Positions 26,600 through 34,613 of a stretch of 64,000 bases of DNA are shown here, in pieces (positions within the stretch are counted from its first letter, which is position 1; every line of letters starts with the position of its first letter). The notes beneath the pieces are model-generated. The model had not been told where the DNA came from. It ran no database searches and saw only the letters and a program-made list of their open reading frames with translations. The DNA is from Saccharibacillus alkalitolerans. GTDB lineage: Bacteria; Bacillota; Bacilli; Paenibacillales; Paenibacillaceae. The position numbers were made by a program, and so were the translations under genes. The DNA lies in contig NZ_JAAFGS010000003.1 of the NCBI RefSeq assembly GCF_011090185.1, positions 186,001 to 250,000 of the forward strand, read 5' to 3'.

Positions 26600-28960
26600 T
26601 CAGCGCGCGTCGTACAATTGGCGGTCCACGCCCGTCACGAACGGGCTCTCTTCTCCCAGCGAATACAAACGCAGCACGTGCATCGCCCGCGTGCATGCCG
26701 TGTAGAACAGCTTCCGCTCGGATTCGCGGCAGTAGCGCTCGGCGGAAGCGTTATACAGCAGCGCCGCGTCGAACTCGACGCCTTTCGCCAAGTAAGCCGG
26801 AACGATGATCGTTCCTTTCTCGAACGCCGGCGTGTTTTTGGTGATCAACCGCGTGTTCAGCCGGTCTTTCAGCCGCTTGTGCAGCTCGCCGCACTCGCTC
26901 TGCGTCTTGCAGATGATCGCCGTGTAATCGAGGCCGCTTCGGCGCAGCTCTTCGATATCCGCGGCGATCGCTTCTTCCATGTCCGTTTCCGCATCCGCCG
27001 CGAACCGGCGAAGCAGAGGCTTCTCCCCGCTGCGGGTAAACGGCACGATCATTTCGCCTTCCGGCAGCATCGCTTTGGTGAACTCCGTAATCTCGCGCGT
27101 CGACCGGTAGCTGCGGGTCAACCGCAGCACCATGCTTTCTTCGCGGCCGTACAGGTTCAACAGCGGATCGTAATCGTCCAGCGCGGAGTCGTGGCCGTAG
27201 ATCGCCTGGTTGAGATCGCCGAGCGCCGTCATGCGGGCGCGCGGAAACAGGCGCTTCAGGAATTCCAGCTGGAACGGGGTATAATCCTGCACCTCGTCGA
27301 CGATGATGTGGCGGATCGCCGTGTTGGTGATGAAGCCCTGCAGCAGCTCGCGCAGCAGCAGCAGCGGCGTGGCGTCTTCGAACATCAGCTCGGACTTCGC
27401 CAAGCGATCCTGCGTCTGCCGGGCGAACTCATGCCACAGATACGGAAGAGAACGTCCTCCGGACAGATGCGTGAACAGGCTTTCGTCCTTGTAGAGACGG
27501 CGGTACATGCCTTTGACGTCGACGAAACGCTGACGCTTGATCCACTTGCGCACCGGCTTCAACCAGTCGTTGACGATCATGCGGGCCGCCGCTTCACGCT
27601 GCTGGTCGTAATCGTCGAACGTATCGGCAGCCCCTTTTTGCTTGCGGCGCATCTGGTTGTAGGCTTTGTGCAGCGCGCTGGAATCGAGCAGTTGGATCTG
27701 GTCGTCCACCCATTCCTCGTCGCGCTGGCTTTTGCCGTATTCGCTCACTTCCTTCAGCAGCCACTTGCCCATCTGCTCGATCCGGCTCGGAATTTTGACG
27801 GAAGGATCGAAATCGTAGAACCGGCGGCGCATATCTTCGGCGGAGACGATCTCGTGCCCCTGGAAGCGGATCGGCCGGAACATCATGTCGCGCTCCGCCA
27901 GATGTTCCCGGTAGGCGCGAATTACCCGCAAATAATCCAGCGACGACTTATAGCGGATGCCGGCCAGCCGCGCTTCGTATTCCCCGTCCTCCTCGACATC
28001 GCCGCGCAGCAGATACTCCAGCTGATCGAACGCGTCTTCGAGCTCGAATTCGCGGCCGATCCGGCGCTCCAGATAAGCCTGGAACGTCGTCTGCAGCATA
28101 TTCTCTTCGCCAAGTTCCGGCAGTACCGTCGAGACGTAGCTGCCGAACAGCGAATTCGGGGAAAAGAGCACCAGCTGATCCGCGCTCAGCGTATCCCGGT
28201 AGCGGTACAGAAGATAGGCCACGCGCTGAAGAGCCGCGGAAGTCTTGCCGCTGCCCGCGGCGCCCTGCACGACGAGCAGACGGCTCTGCTCGTTGCGGAT
28301 GATCGCGTTCTGCTCGCGCTGAATCGTCGAGACGATGCTTTTCATTTTGTCGTCGGCGCTCTGGCTGAGCACTTCCTGAAGCAGCTCGTCGCCGATCGTC
28401 ATGCCCGTATCGAACATGACCCGGATCTTGGCGTCCCGGATGACGTACTGGCGCTTGAGTTCCATTTCGCCTTCCACGCTTCCGCCCGGCGTGCGATAGG
28501 AGACGCTGCCGGGCGAGCCGTCGTAATACAGGCTCGATACCGGCGCGCGCCAATCGTAGATCAGGAAATCCTGTTCATTGTCGTCCTGCATCGAGGCGAT
28601 GCCGAGATAGATCGGTTCGGCGGAATTTTCTCCTTCTTCCCGAAAGTCGATCCGTCCGAAATAAGGCGAATTTTTGAGACGGCGCAGCTTGCCGAGCTGG
28701 GAATAGGCGCGCTTGTGGCCGAATTCCCGCTCCGCCAGCACCTGCGACTGCTGCCGCATGCTGGTCGACGTTTCGCCCAGGTCGTCCGGTTCGGCAAAGT
28801 TCATCGTGACTTCGTCCCAGAATTCTTTGCGGAGCCCCACGACGTCTCCCCGCATTTCGCCGACCTGCGCTTCAAGAGAAGCGATGCGGCGGGCGATCTT
28901 GACCGTCACGTCGTCGACGCGCTTCTGTTCCCTTTTCCATTCGACATCCGTAATTTCCAT
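26600..28960 (-). CDS. helD: HelD-type RNA polymerase-recycling ATPase (UvrD/Rep superfamily 1)
   Basis: Releases stalled RNA polymerase from nucleic acid using ATP. The 786 residues open with a coiled-coil arm (about 5-110, EWKREQKRVDDVTVKIARRI) that in HelD enters the polymerase secondary channel. Walker A GAAGSGKTSAALQR is at about 237 and IIVDEVQDYTPFQLEFLKRL is the Walker B/DEVQD helicase motif. Late superfamily-1 motifs are LTRSYRSTREI and VPAYLAKGVEFD. ATG 28960 follows AGGGGGACGGAAGG; an upstream in-frame extension to 29020 covers the promoter and is rejected. The terminator is probably shared with the MCP gene. Confidence 0.9.
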   Translation of the reverse strand: MEITDVEWKREQKRVDDVTVKIARRIASLEAQVGEMRGDVVGLRKEFWDEVTMNFAEPDDLGETSTSMRQQSQVLAEREFGHKRAYSQLGKLRRLKNSPYFGRIDFREEGENSAEPIYLGIASMQDDNEQDFLIYDWRAPVSSLYYDGSPGSVSYRTPGGSVEGEMELKRQYVIRDAKIRVMFDTGMTIGDELLQEVLSQSADDKMKSIVSTIQREQNAIIRNEQSRLLVVQGAAGSGKTSAALQRVAYLLYRYRDTLSADQLVLFSPNSLFGSYVSTVLPELGEENMLQTTFQAYLERRIGREFELEDAFDQLEYLLRGDVEEDGEYEARLAGIRYKSSLDYLRVIRAYREHLAERDMMFRPIRFQGHEIVSAEDMRRRFYDFDPSVKIPSRIEQMGKWLLKEVSEYGKSQRDEEWVDDQIQLLDSSALHKAYNQMRRKQKGAADTFDDYDQQREAAARMIVNDWLKPVRKWIKRQRFVDVKGMYRRLYKDESLFTHLSGGRSLPYLWHEFARQTQDRLAKSELMFEDATPLLLLRELLQGFITNTAIRHIIVDEVQDYTPFQLEFLKRLFPRARMTALGDLNQAIYGHDSALDDYDPLLNLYGREESMVLRLTRSYRSTREITEFTKAMLPEGEMIVPFTRSGEKPLLRRFAADAETDMEEAIAADIEELRRSGLDYTAIICKTQSECGELHKRLKDRLNTRLITKNTPAFEKGTIIVPAYLAKGVEFDAALLYNASAERYCRESERKLFYTACTRAMHVLRLYSLGEESPFVTGVDRQLYDAR

Positions 28961-28982
28961 CCTTCCGTCCCCCTCTTGGCTA

Positions 28983-29029
28983 TTGACACCACCCGTAAAT
29001 GATGATATAATTAGTGTCATAAATGTTAA
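28983..29029. promoter_or_regulatory. Overlapping divergent promoters: helD (-) and a gene-less consensus promoter (+)
   Basis: Plus strand: TTGACA (28983-28988), 17 bases, TATAAT (29006-29011), a perfect sigma-A promoter. Minus strand: TTAACA (29024-29029), 16 bases, TATCAT (29002-29007), a good helD promoter. The -10 boxes overlap, so the two should compete. TGACAC (28984-28989) and GTGTCA (29014-29019) form an inverted repeat framing both. Confidence 0.7.
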
Positions 29030-29112
29030 TATAACCCTTTATTTATCGCGATAGATTTTTATTGTACGCCTGCAAGCCGGTGAAATCAACCGGGCCTCGG
29101 GGTGTTTTTTTT
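29018..29112 (+). ncRNA. Candidate small RNA, about 95 nt
   Basis: The start is set by the perfect promoter at 28983-29011 and the end by T8 at 29105-29112. CCGGT-N7-ACCGG lies 13 bases before the T-run, so the terminator is plausible but not classical. No open frame with a ribosome site is present. It could instead be a short divergent transcript made by competition with helD. Inference from sequence only. Confidence 0.4.
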
Positions 29113-29157
29113 GTTTTAACGCTTGTTTTCAATCTGCCGGCAGTTCCGGCCATAGAG

Positions 29158-29200
29158 AAAGGGAAGGATCGCCGGACATCCGGTTTTCCTTCCCTTTTTT
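29158..29200. terminator. Bidirectional terminator
   Basis: AAAGGGAAGG (29158-29167) with CCTTCCCTTT (29188-29197), T-rich on both strands; terminator for the copper-storage gene. Confidence 0.85.
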
Positions 29201-29217
29201 TACGTTCGGATGCTTAT

Positions 29218-29556
29218 TTATGCCACCTGACCGGACATCTCCCGGCATACCTGAGCGCAGCGTTTGCACTGCTCCGCGCAGCGCTGACAGTGATCCATAT
29301 CGTGTTTGGCGCATTCCTTGCCGCAGTCTTCGCAGATTTGCGCGCACAGGGCGCAAATTTGTGCCGCATACGGGCTGTTTTGCGTCATCGCTCTGGCCGC
29401 AAATTCGCACATATCCGCGCACATCCGGTCGAGACGGATGCAATCGCGCATCATCGCTACGTCTTTTTCCTGCAGGCAGGCGTCGTAACAGTTGTTGCAG
29501 ACTTCCATGCATTTCAGACATTCGTCGATGCACTGGCGCATTTGTTCTTTTGTCAT
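29218..29556 (-). CDS. Cys-rich four-helix-bundle copper-storage protein (Csp family)
   Basis: Small cytosolic protein of 112 residues with 19 cysteines spaced mostly C-x2-C, C-x3-C and C-x6-C along predicted helices (for example CIDECLKCMEVCNNCYDAC). This is the pattern of the Csp/DUF326 proteins, which form tetramers and store many Cu(I) ions in the bundle core. There is no signal peptide, matching the cytosolic Csp3 type. The start follows a GGAG site. No copper transporter or CsoR is adjacent. Confidence 0.9.
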   Translation of the reverse strand: MTKEQMRQCIDECLKCMEVCNNCYDACLQEKDVAMMRDCIRLDRMCADMCEFAARAMTQNSPYAAQICALCAQICEDCGKECAKHDMDHCQRCAEQCKRCAQVCREMSGQVA

Positions 29557-29676
29557 TCGAACACTCCTCCTTGTTGTCAGCCTGGGGTCGATTCGTCTTT
29601 TATTATTACCCCGAGGTTTTTGACATAAACGGAGCCGGCGAGGGTTCCATGAAGTTCTGCCTCTTCTTCCGCCTTC

Positions 29677-30750
29677 TTACCTGCTGCGCCAATTTGCCGG
29701 ATTCAGCCAGTGCGTCCACGGCTTTTTGACTCCCCGCTCGCTGTCGCCGTAATGTTCGACAAGACGGTTGAGCCTCTCCAGCTGATACGCGTAAGCATGG
29801 ATCTCCGCCGCGACGATGGAGAGCCGCATCGTGCTGCCCTGCTGCTGCTGCATGTACTCCTGCATCGTGACCGCGAAGCGTTCGTTCTCCTCTTCGAGGT
29901 TCTGCCACGGCAGGTCGTCGGGCTTAAGCTTGCCTTCGAATTTCAGCAGCACATGCTCGTGATATTTGATCATGTATTCGAGCTGACTATCGAACAGCTG
30001 GTCGAGCATCATCGTGCGGGAAGCGGGAAAATAGTGCTCCTCTACCGCTTCCACGACATCGCTTCCTTTGCGCAGCGTATGCAGCATCTGCTTATAGACG
30101 ACAAGATGCCGGCTCTCCGTGTAAGAAGGCCGCCGACGCTTATGCTGATCTTCTTCGAGCAGATTGTATTTGTCCGCCAGCGACTGGATCGAACCTTCCA
30201 GCGCCTTCTGCTGATCGCGGAACACGCTTTCCTTGATTTCGTCCGATACGGCGGTTCGCATCAGCAGCGACAGCTGACTGAACGTCGACTGAATCTGCCC
30301 GAGGAACTGTCTCCGCGGATTGGGCGGCAGCACGGCCACGTTGACGATAAACGCGGCGAAAATGCCGACGACGCTGATCAGGAAACGATTGAGCGCGAAT
30401 CCCCACTGTCCCGACGCTTCCATGACGGAAATAACGGTGACGAGAGTAAGGCCGATCGTATCGGCGCGCTTTATCTTCAGGCAGATCATGATGATGACGA
30501 TGCAGGTCAGGCCGACCGCGATCGGTTCGCTGGACAGCAGGCGGCCGGCCGCCACCGCGACCACGGCGCCGAGCGTATTGGTCAGCAGCTGGTCCAGAAA
30601 GTACGTCCACGATTTGTAAATGGTGGGCTGCATGGCAAATATGGCCGCGATGGCCGCGATGACGGGCGGCGTCAGGTTAAGCAGCATAGTCAAATAAAGA
30701 GCCAGGGTTACCGCGATTCCCGTTTTCAGCATCCTTGCGCCGAAATTCAC
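29677..30750 (-). CDS. Aromatic acid exporter family membrane protein (FUSC/ArAE-like)
   Basis: The N-terminal half holds about five transmembrane helices (residues 8-150: GIAVTLALYLTMLL, PPVIAAIAAIFAMQPT, LGAVVAVAAGRLL, VNVAVLPP). The C-terminal half is a soluble helical domain with LPPNPRRQFLGQIQ and coiled-coil-like stretches, ending WTHWLNPANW. At 357 residues this fits the YgaE/YqjA-type ArAE_1 proteins, which are half-size relatives of the aromatic acid and fusaric acid exporters and may work as dimers. The substrate is unknown. The gene stands alone on the minus strand. Confidence 0.8.
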   Translation of the reverse strand: MNFGARMLKTGIAVTLALYLTMLLNLTPPVIAAIAAIFAMQPTIYKSWTYFLDQLLTNTLGAVVAVAAGRLLSSEPIAVGLTCIVIIMICLKIKRADTIGLTLVTVISVMEASGQWGFALNRFLISVVGIFAAFIVNVAVLPPNPRRQFLGQIQSTFSQLSLLMRTAVSDEIKESVFRDQQKALEGSIQSLADKYNLLEEDQHKRRRPSYTESRHLVVYKQMLHTLRKGSDVVEAVEEHYFPASRTMMLDQLFDSQLEYMIKYHEHVLLKFEGKLKPDDLPWQNLEEENERFAVTMQEYMQQQQGSTMRLSIVAAEIHAYAYQLERLNRLVEHYGDSERGVKKPWTHWLNPANWRSR

Positions 30751-30922
30751 GCCGATTCCTCCTTTGTCGTGCAGGCAGCCGCACGGGCCGTATTCCGCCG
30801 GGCGGGGCCCGCTGCCGTTATTCTTCCGATCCCCAAGTATTACCCGCTCCGGGAGACGAAGTAAGCAGCGCCTGATTTCCTAGTATAACCGCTGCATCGG
30901 CCGCGGCGCAAAGTCCGCGAAC

Positions 30923-30962
30923 AAAAAAAAGGGACCGCCGCGCGTTTGTGCGCCGACGGTCC
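30923..30962 (-). terminator. Orphan intrinsic terminator on the minus strand
   Basis: GGACCGcCGcGCG / CGCcGaCGGTCC type stem (30932-30962) followed on the minus strand by T8 (30923-30930). No minus-strand gene lies upstream of it; the 341-base gap between the exporter-like gene and thrE otherwise holds only the thrE promoter. Confidence 0.7.
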
Positions 30963-31021
30963 AAAATTTATGTTTCAAAGGGGGTTGTATTTTTAGATTA
31001 AACGGGAAAGCTTAAGACAAG

Positions 31022-31051
31022 CTGAAAAACAGATTTCAGTTATGTTACAAT
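31022..31051 (+). promoter_or_regulatory. Promoter of the ThrE-type exporter operon with overlapping palindrome
   Basis: CTGAAA (31022-31027), 18 bases, TACAAT (31046-31051). CTGAAA-AACAGA-TTTCAG (31022-31039) is a perfect 6-6-6 inverted repeat over the -35 and could be an operator. Confidence 0.55.
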
Positions 31052-31090
31052 GAGTTGCCACCCAAGAAACGACGAAGGAGAACGAACGTT

Positions 31091-31846
31091 TTGGAGCAGA
31101 AAACTTCCATATACGAAACGATCGAGCTGTGTCTTTTGGCCGGAAAAATCATGCTGCAGAGCGGAGCGGAAACGTACCGAGTCGAAGATACGATGGTGCG
31201 CATCGCGACCGCCTTCGGCCTGAGCGAAAGCCACAGCTACGTCACGCCGACCGCGCTGATCTTCTCGACCAGCGGCGAACAGCCGGCCAAGCTGATCCGG
31301 ATCGAAGACCGCACGACAGACCTCGACAAAATCGCTTTGGTCAATGCCATATCGCGGCGGATCGCGCTGGGCGAATTGACGGCGCAGGAAGCCAAAGCGC
31401 TGCTGCTCCAGGCTCAATCGGCTTCGTTGAATTATAAGCTTCCCGTGCAGATTCTGGCCGCGGCGCTGTCGAGCGCCTGCTTCCTGATTATGTTCGGCGG
31501 CGGATGGTACGACTTCCCGGCGGCTTTTCTCGCCGGCGGCGCCGGCTTCGCCGCCTCGGTCTATCTGCACCGTCTGGTGCAGGTCAAATTTTTCGCCGAA
31601 TTTTCGGCGGCGCTGCTGGTCGGCCTCTTGGCTCTGCTGTTCATTTGGGCGGGCTTCGGGCACGAATTCGACCGGATCGCCGTCGGTTCGGTCATGCCGC
31701 TCGTCCCCGGCCTGCTGATCACGAACGCGATCCGCGACCTGATGGCCGGCCATCTCGTCTCCGGCATTTCCAAGGGCGCCGATGCCTGCCTGACCGCCTT
31801 CGCCATCGGGGCGGGCATTGCCGTCGCGCTGATCTTTTTCCGTTAG
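31091..31846 (+). CDS. Threonine/serine exporter ThrE, N-terminal component (DUF1212)
   Basis: Half of a split ThrE amino-acid exporter, 251 residues. The soluble N-terminal part includes GKIMLQSGAETYRVEDTM and LIFSTSGEQPAKLIRIEDR, a conserved DUF1212 motif set. It is followed by five hydrophobic segments from about residue 120, including GSVMPLVPGLLITNAIRDLMAGHLVSG. The start is TTG 31091 with AAGGAG 10 bases upstream. The next gene follows after 18 bases and supplies the C-terminal component, so both are needed for transport. Threonine/serine specificity is a family inference. Confidence 0.9.
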   Translation: MEQKTSIYETIELCLLAGKIMLQSGAETYRVEDTMVRIATAFGLSESHSYVTPTALIFSTSGEQPAKLIRIEDRTTDLDKIALVNAISRRIALGELTAQEAKALLLQAQSASLNYKLPVQILAAALSSACFLIMFGGGWYDFPAAFLAGGAGFAASVYLHRLVQVKFFAEFSAALLVGLLALLFIWAGFGHEFDRIAVGSVMPLVPGLLITNAIRDLMAGHLVSGISKGADACLTAFAIGAGIAVALIFFR

Positions 31847-31864
31847 AATAGGAGGATAACGCCT

Positions 31865-32302
31865 ATGTGGGCTCATTTTCTGACCAGCTTTTTTGCGGCC
31901 GCCGCATTCGTCATCCTGTTCAACGCGCCGAAAAAATCGCTTTTTCACTGCGGGCTCGTCGGCATGCTCGGCTGGGTACTTTACGTCTCCGTCCGCGGCG
32001 AGATCGGCGAAGCGCCGGCGACGCTGGCCGCCTCGGTACTGGTCGGCATTCTGTGTCAGCTGTTCGCCAAAATCTACCGCACGCCCGTTATCATTTTCAG
32101 CGTCGCCGGCGTCATCCCGCTCGTTCCGGGCGGCATGGCTTACAATGCCATGCGCCGCTTCGTCGAGAACCGTTACGACGAAGCGCTGCAGATCGGCGCG
32201 CAGACGCTGATGATCGCGGGCGCCATCGCGGCGGGACTCGTGCTGTCCGAAGTGCTGAATCAAATGCTGCGCCGCCGGGAATCCGCCGGCCGAACGACTT
32301 GA
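31865..32302 (+). CDS. Threonine/serine exporter ThrE, C-terminal component (DUF3815)
   Basis: The 145-residue membrane half of the split ThrE exporter has four to five helices, with ILFNAPKKSLFHCGLVGMLGW near the start and the conserved VAGVIPLVPGGMAYNAMRRF motif, which mirrors the VPG motif of the N-terminal component. ATG follows AGGAGG. It is in an operon with the upstream half and shares a terminator with convergent nasC. Confidence 0.9.
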   Translation: MWAHFLTSFFAAAAFVILFNAPKKSLFHCGLVGMLGWVLYVSVRGEIGEAPATLAASVLVGILCQLFAKIYRTPVIIFSVAGVIPLVPGGMAYNAMRRFVENRYDEALQIGAQTLMIAGAIAAGLVLSEVLNQMLRRRESAGRTT

Positions 32303-32336
32303 ACGAAACGTCCGGCTCCGATGCGCCCGAGCGTAC

Positions 32337-32377
32337 AAAACGCCGCCCTGCACCAGCGTGTGCACGGGCGGCGTTTT
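32337..32377. terminator. Bidirectional terminator between thrE operon and nasBC
   Basis: AAAACGCCGCCC (32337-32348) with GGGCGGCGTTTT (32366-32377); ends both the exporter and the nitrate reductase operons. Confidence 0.92.
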
Positions 32378-32407
32378 ATGTTCGGCGAACTCCCTTGTTC
32401 GAGTCGT

Positions 32408-34588
32408 CTAGACCAAGGCTGCCGGCCCGGCGGATAGGCCCGAACGGTCGTCTTCCTCCGAGCTCCCGCCATAGGGAAGGACGCGAACCGGGGTCGTCTT
32501 GAAGCCGGGCATCTTGCAGTAGGGATCGAGATCGGGCAGCGTCGCGCGATTGACGTTTTGCGAGCCGCTCCAATGCATGGGAGCGAATACCGTGTCTTCC
32601 CGGATCTTGTCGGTCACCCGGCAGCGCGCGTAGAACATGCCCGCTTCGGAATCGATCCGCGCCCATTCCCCGTCCCTTACGCGTATCCGCTTCGCGGCAG
32701 CGGGATGAATTTCGAGAAAATTCGCCACTTCCCGGGCTTCGAGCACGGGACTGCGGTGCGTCTGGACGCCCGTCAAATAATGGGCCAATACCCTTCCGTT
32801 GGTCAGCAGCAGCGGATAAGCCGAAGAGGTCGTTCTTCCGTTTTCCGTATTCTGCGGAGGAGCGGAAAAGACCGCGCGGCCGTCCGCATGGGCGAAAGAA
32901 CGCTCGAACATAAGCCCGCTGCCGCCGCCTGCTTCCCCGCACGGCCAATAAACGCCTTCTTCCCGGCGCAGCCGATCGTACGTGATGCCGTAATAGTCCG
33001 CGCGGCCGCCCCGGCTGGCGAGCCGAAGTTCGTCGAAAATCGCTTCGGCGGAGCGGAAGCGGAACCCCTCTGCGCGGCCCAGCCGTTCCGCGAAGTCGCC
33101 CAAGACGGCCCAATCGTGGCGGCATTCTCCCGGCGCCGGACGCACCGCTTCCCGCAGCAGCACCCGACCTTCCAGATTGGTCAGCGTCCCTTCGTTCTCC
33201 AAGTACGAAGTCACCGGCAGGACGACGTCCGCCAGCAGCGCCGTCTCGGACAGGAACATGTCCGCCACGATCAGCCCGTCAAGCTTTTCAAGGCCCTCCC
33301 GAACCCGGGAAACGTTCGGATTGGATACGACCGGATTCGAGCCCATGACAAGCAGCGTGCGAATTTCTTGCCGATCAATCATTTCCATCATTTCGTAAGC
33401 CGACACGCCCGGTCCGGGAATGCGCTCGGGCTCCACCCCCCATACCGAAGCGACGTAAGCCCGGTCCGCTTCATCCGCGATCGATCGGTACCCCGGCAGT
33501 TGGTCGGCTTTCTGGCCGTGTTCCCGGCCCCCTTGTCCGTTTCCCTGTCCGGTAATCGCGCCGTATCCGCAGCCTTCCCGTCCGATTTTGCCGGTGGCGA
33601 GAACGAGATTCAGAAATTCCCGGACCGCCAGATGCCCGTCCGTCTGCTGCTCGACGCCTCTGGCCGTCATGATCATTCCCGTACGGGCGCGCCCGTACAT
33701 CGTGGCCGCCCGCCGGATCAAGTCTTCGCGCACACCGCAAAATTCGGCCGTCTGCGGCAGCGTCATCTGATTGACCGCGCGTTCCCGCAGCTCTTCGAAT
33801 CCCCGGGTCCGGCTTTCGACAAAAGCTTCGTCGATCAGTCCTTCTTCGATCAATACCTTCAGCATGCCTGCCGCCAGCGCGGCATCGGTACCCGGCCGAA
33901 CCGGAAGGTGAAGATCCGATGCCGCGGCCGTCGCGGTCGCCCGGGGATCGATGACGATAATCGAAGCTCCGTTCTCCCGGGCCCGGTTGAAGTAGGGCAT
34001 AAGGGTCGGCTGGCACTCCGCCAGATTCGTTCCCGCCAGCACGATACATTCCGCTTTCGGAATATCCGAAAGCCGAAAGGTCAGCCCGCGGTCGACGCCG
34101 AACGTTTTGCTGCCGGCGGAAGCCGCGGCGGACATGCAAAATCGGCCGTTGTAATCGATATATCGGGTCCCCAGCGCCAGACGGGCAAACTTCCCGAGCA
34201 AGTAAGCCGATTCGTTGGAGAGCGAGCCTCCGCCGTATACGCCGACGGCATCCGGTCCGCCTTCTTCCGCGGAAGCGGCGAACATGCCGACCGCCGTGCG
34301 CATCGCCTCTTCCCAAGTTGCCCGCACCAGCTTCCCTCCCCGCCGGACCATGGGATGCAGAAGTCTTTCCCCGCTCAGCGCATGCTGGTGCGCGTTCTGT
34401 CCTTTGACGCAGAGCCGGCCTTCGGAAGCGGCATTGTCGTCTCCATGCGCACGGAACGCCGAAAGCCCTTCCGGCTTCGCTTCGCCGTCCATTCTGATTT
34501 TGCACTGCACGCTGCAAAAAGGACACTGCGTGCGTCCCGCGAAAAACGGCTCTCCGCCGGGCGTCTTACCGATCAAACTGCTGGACAT
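32408..34588 (-). CDS. nasC: Assimilatory nitrate reductase, molybdopterin catalytic subunit
   Basis: Reduces nitrate to nitrite in the cytosol using Mo-bis-MGD and a [4Fe-4S] cluster. The 726 residues hold Cys22, Cys25, Cys29 and Cys60 (CPFCSVQC ... GRLCVKG) for the cluster. The molybdopterin domains include YNGRFCMSAAASAG with the likely Mo-ligating Cys, GTNLAECQP, GYGAITGQGNGQGGREHG and the C-terminal dinucleotide-binding domain (LLLTNGRVLAHYLTG, VFAPMHWSGSQNVN). There is no twin-arginine signal, which separates it from periplasmic Nap. It follows nasB by 25 bases in one operon and takes electrons from NasB. Confidence 0.95.
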   Translation of the reverse strand: MSSSLIGKTPGGEPFFAGRTQCPFCSVQCKIRMDGEAKPEGLSAFRAHGDDNAASEGRLCVKGQNAHQHALSGERLLHPMVRRGGKLVRATWEEAMRTAVGMFAASAEEGGPDAVGVYGGGSLSNESAYLLGKFARLALGTRYIDYNGRFCMSAAASAGSKTFGVDRGLTFRLSDIPKAECIVLAGTNLAECQPTLMPYFNRARENGASIIVIDPRATATAAASDLHLPVRPGTDAALAAGMLKVLIEEGLIDEAFVESRTRGFEELRERAVNQMTLPQTAEFCGVREDLIRRAATMYGRARTGMIMTARGVEQQTDGHLAVREFLNLVLATGKIGREGCGYGAITGQGNGQGGREHGQKADQLPGYRSIADEADRAYVASVWGVEPERIPGPGVSAYEMMEMIDRQEIRTLLVMGSNPVVSNPNVSRVREGLEKLDGLIVADMFLSETALLADVVLPVTSYLENEGTLTNLEGRVLLREAVRPAPGECRHDWAVLGDFAERLGRAEGFRFRSAEAIFDELRLASRGGRADYYGITYDRLRREEGVYWPCGEAGGGSGLMFERSFAHADGRAVFSAPPQNTENGRTTSSAYPLLLTNGRVLAHYLTGVQTHRSPVLEAREVANFLEIHPAAAKRIRVRDGEWARIDSEAGMFYARCRVTDKIREDTVFAPMHWSGSQNVNRATLPDLDPYCKMPGFKTTPVRVLPYGGSSEEDDRSGLSAGPAALV

Positions 34589-34613
34589 GATCCTTTCCTC
34601 CTTCGCCGAGCGA

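Noticed and set aside
26618-29002. 794-codon open frame antisense to helD
   Set aside because: Shadow; no recognisable domain and no ribosome site.
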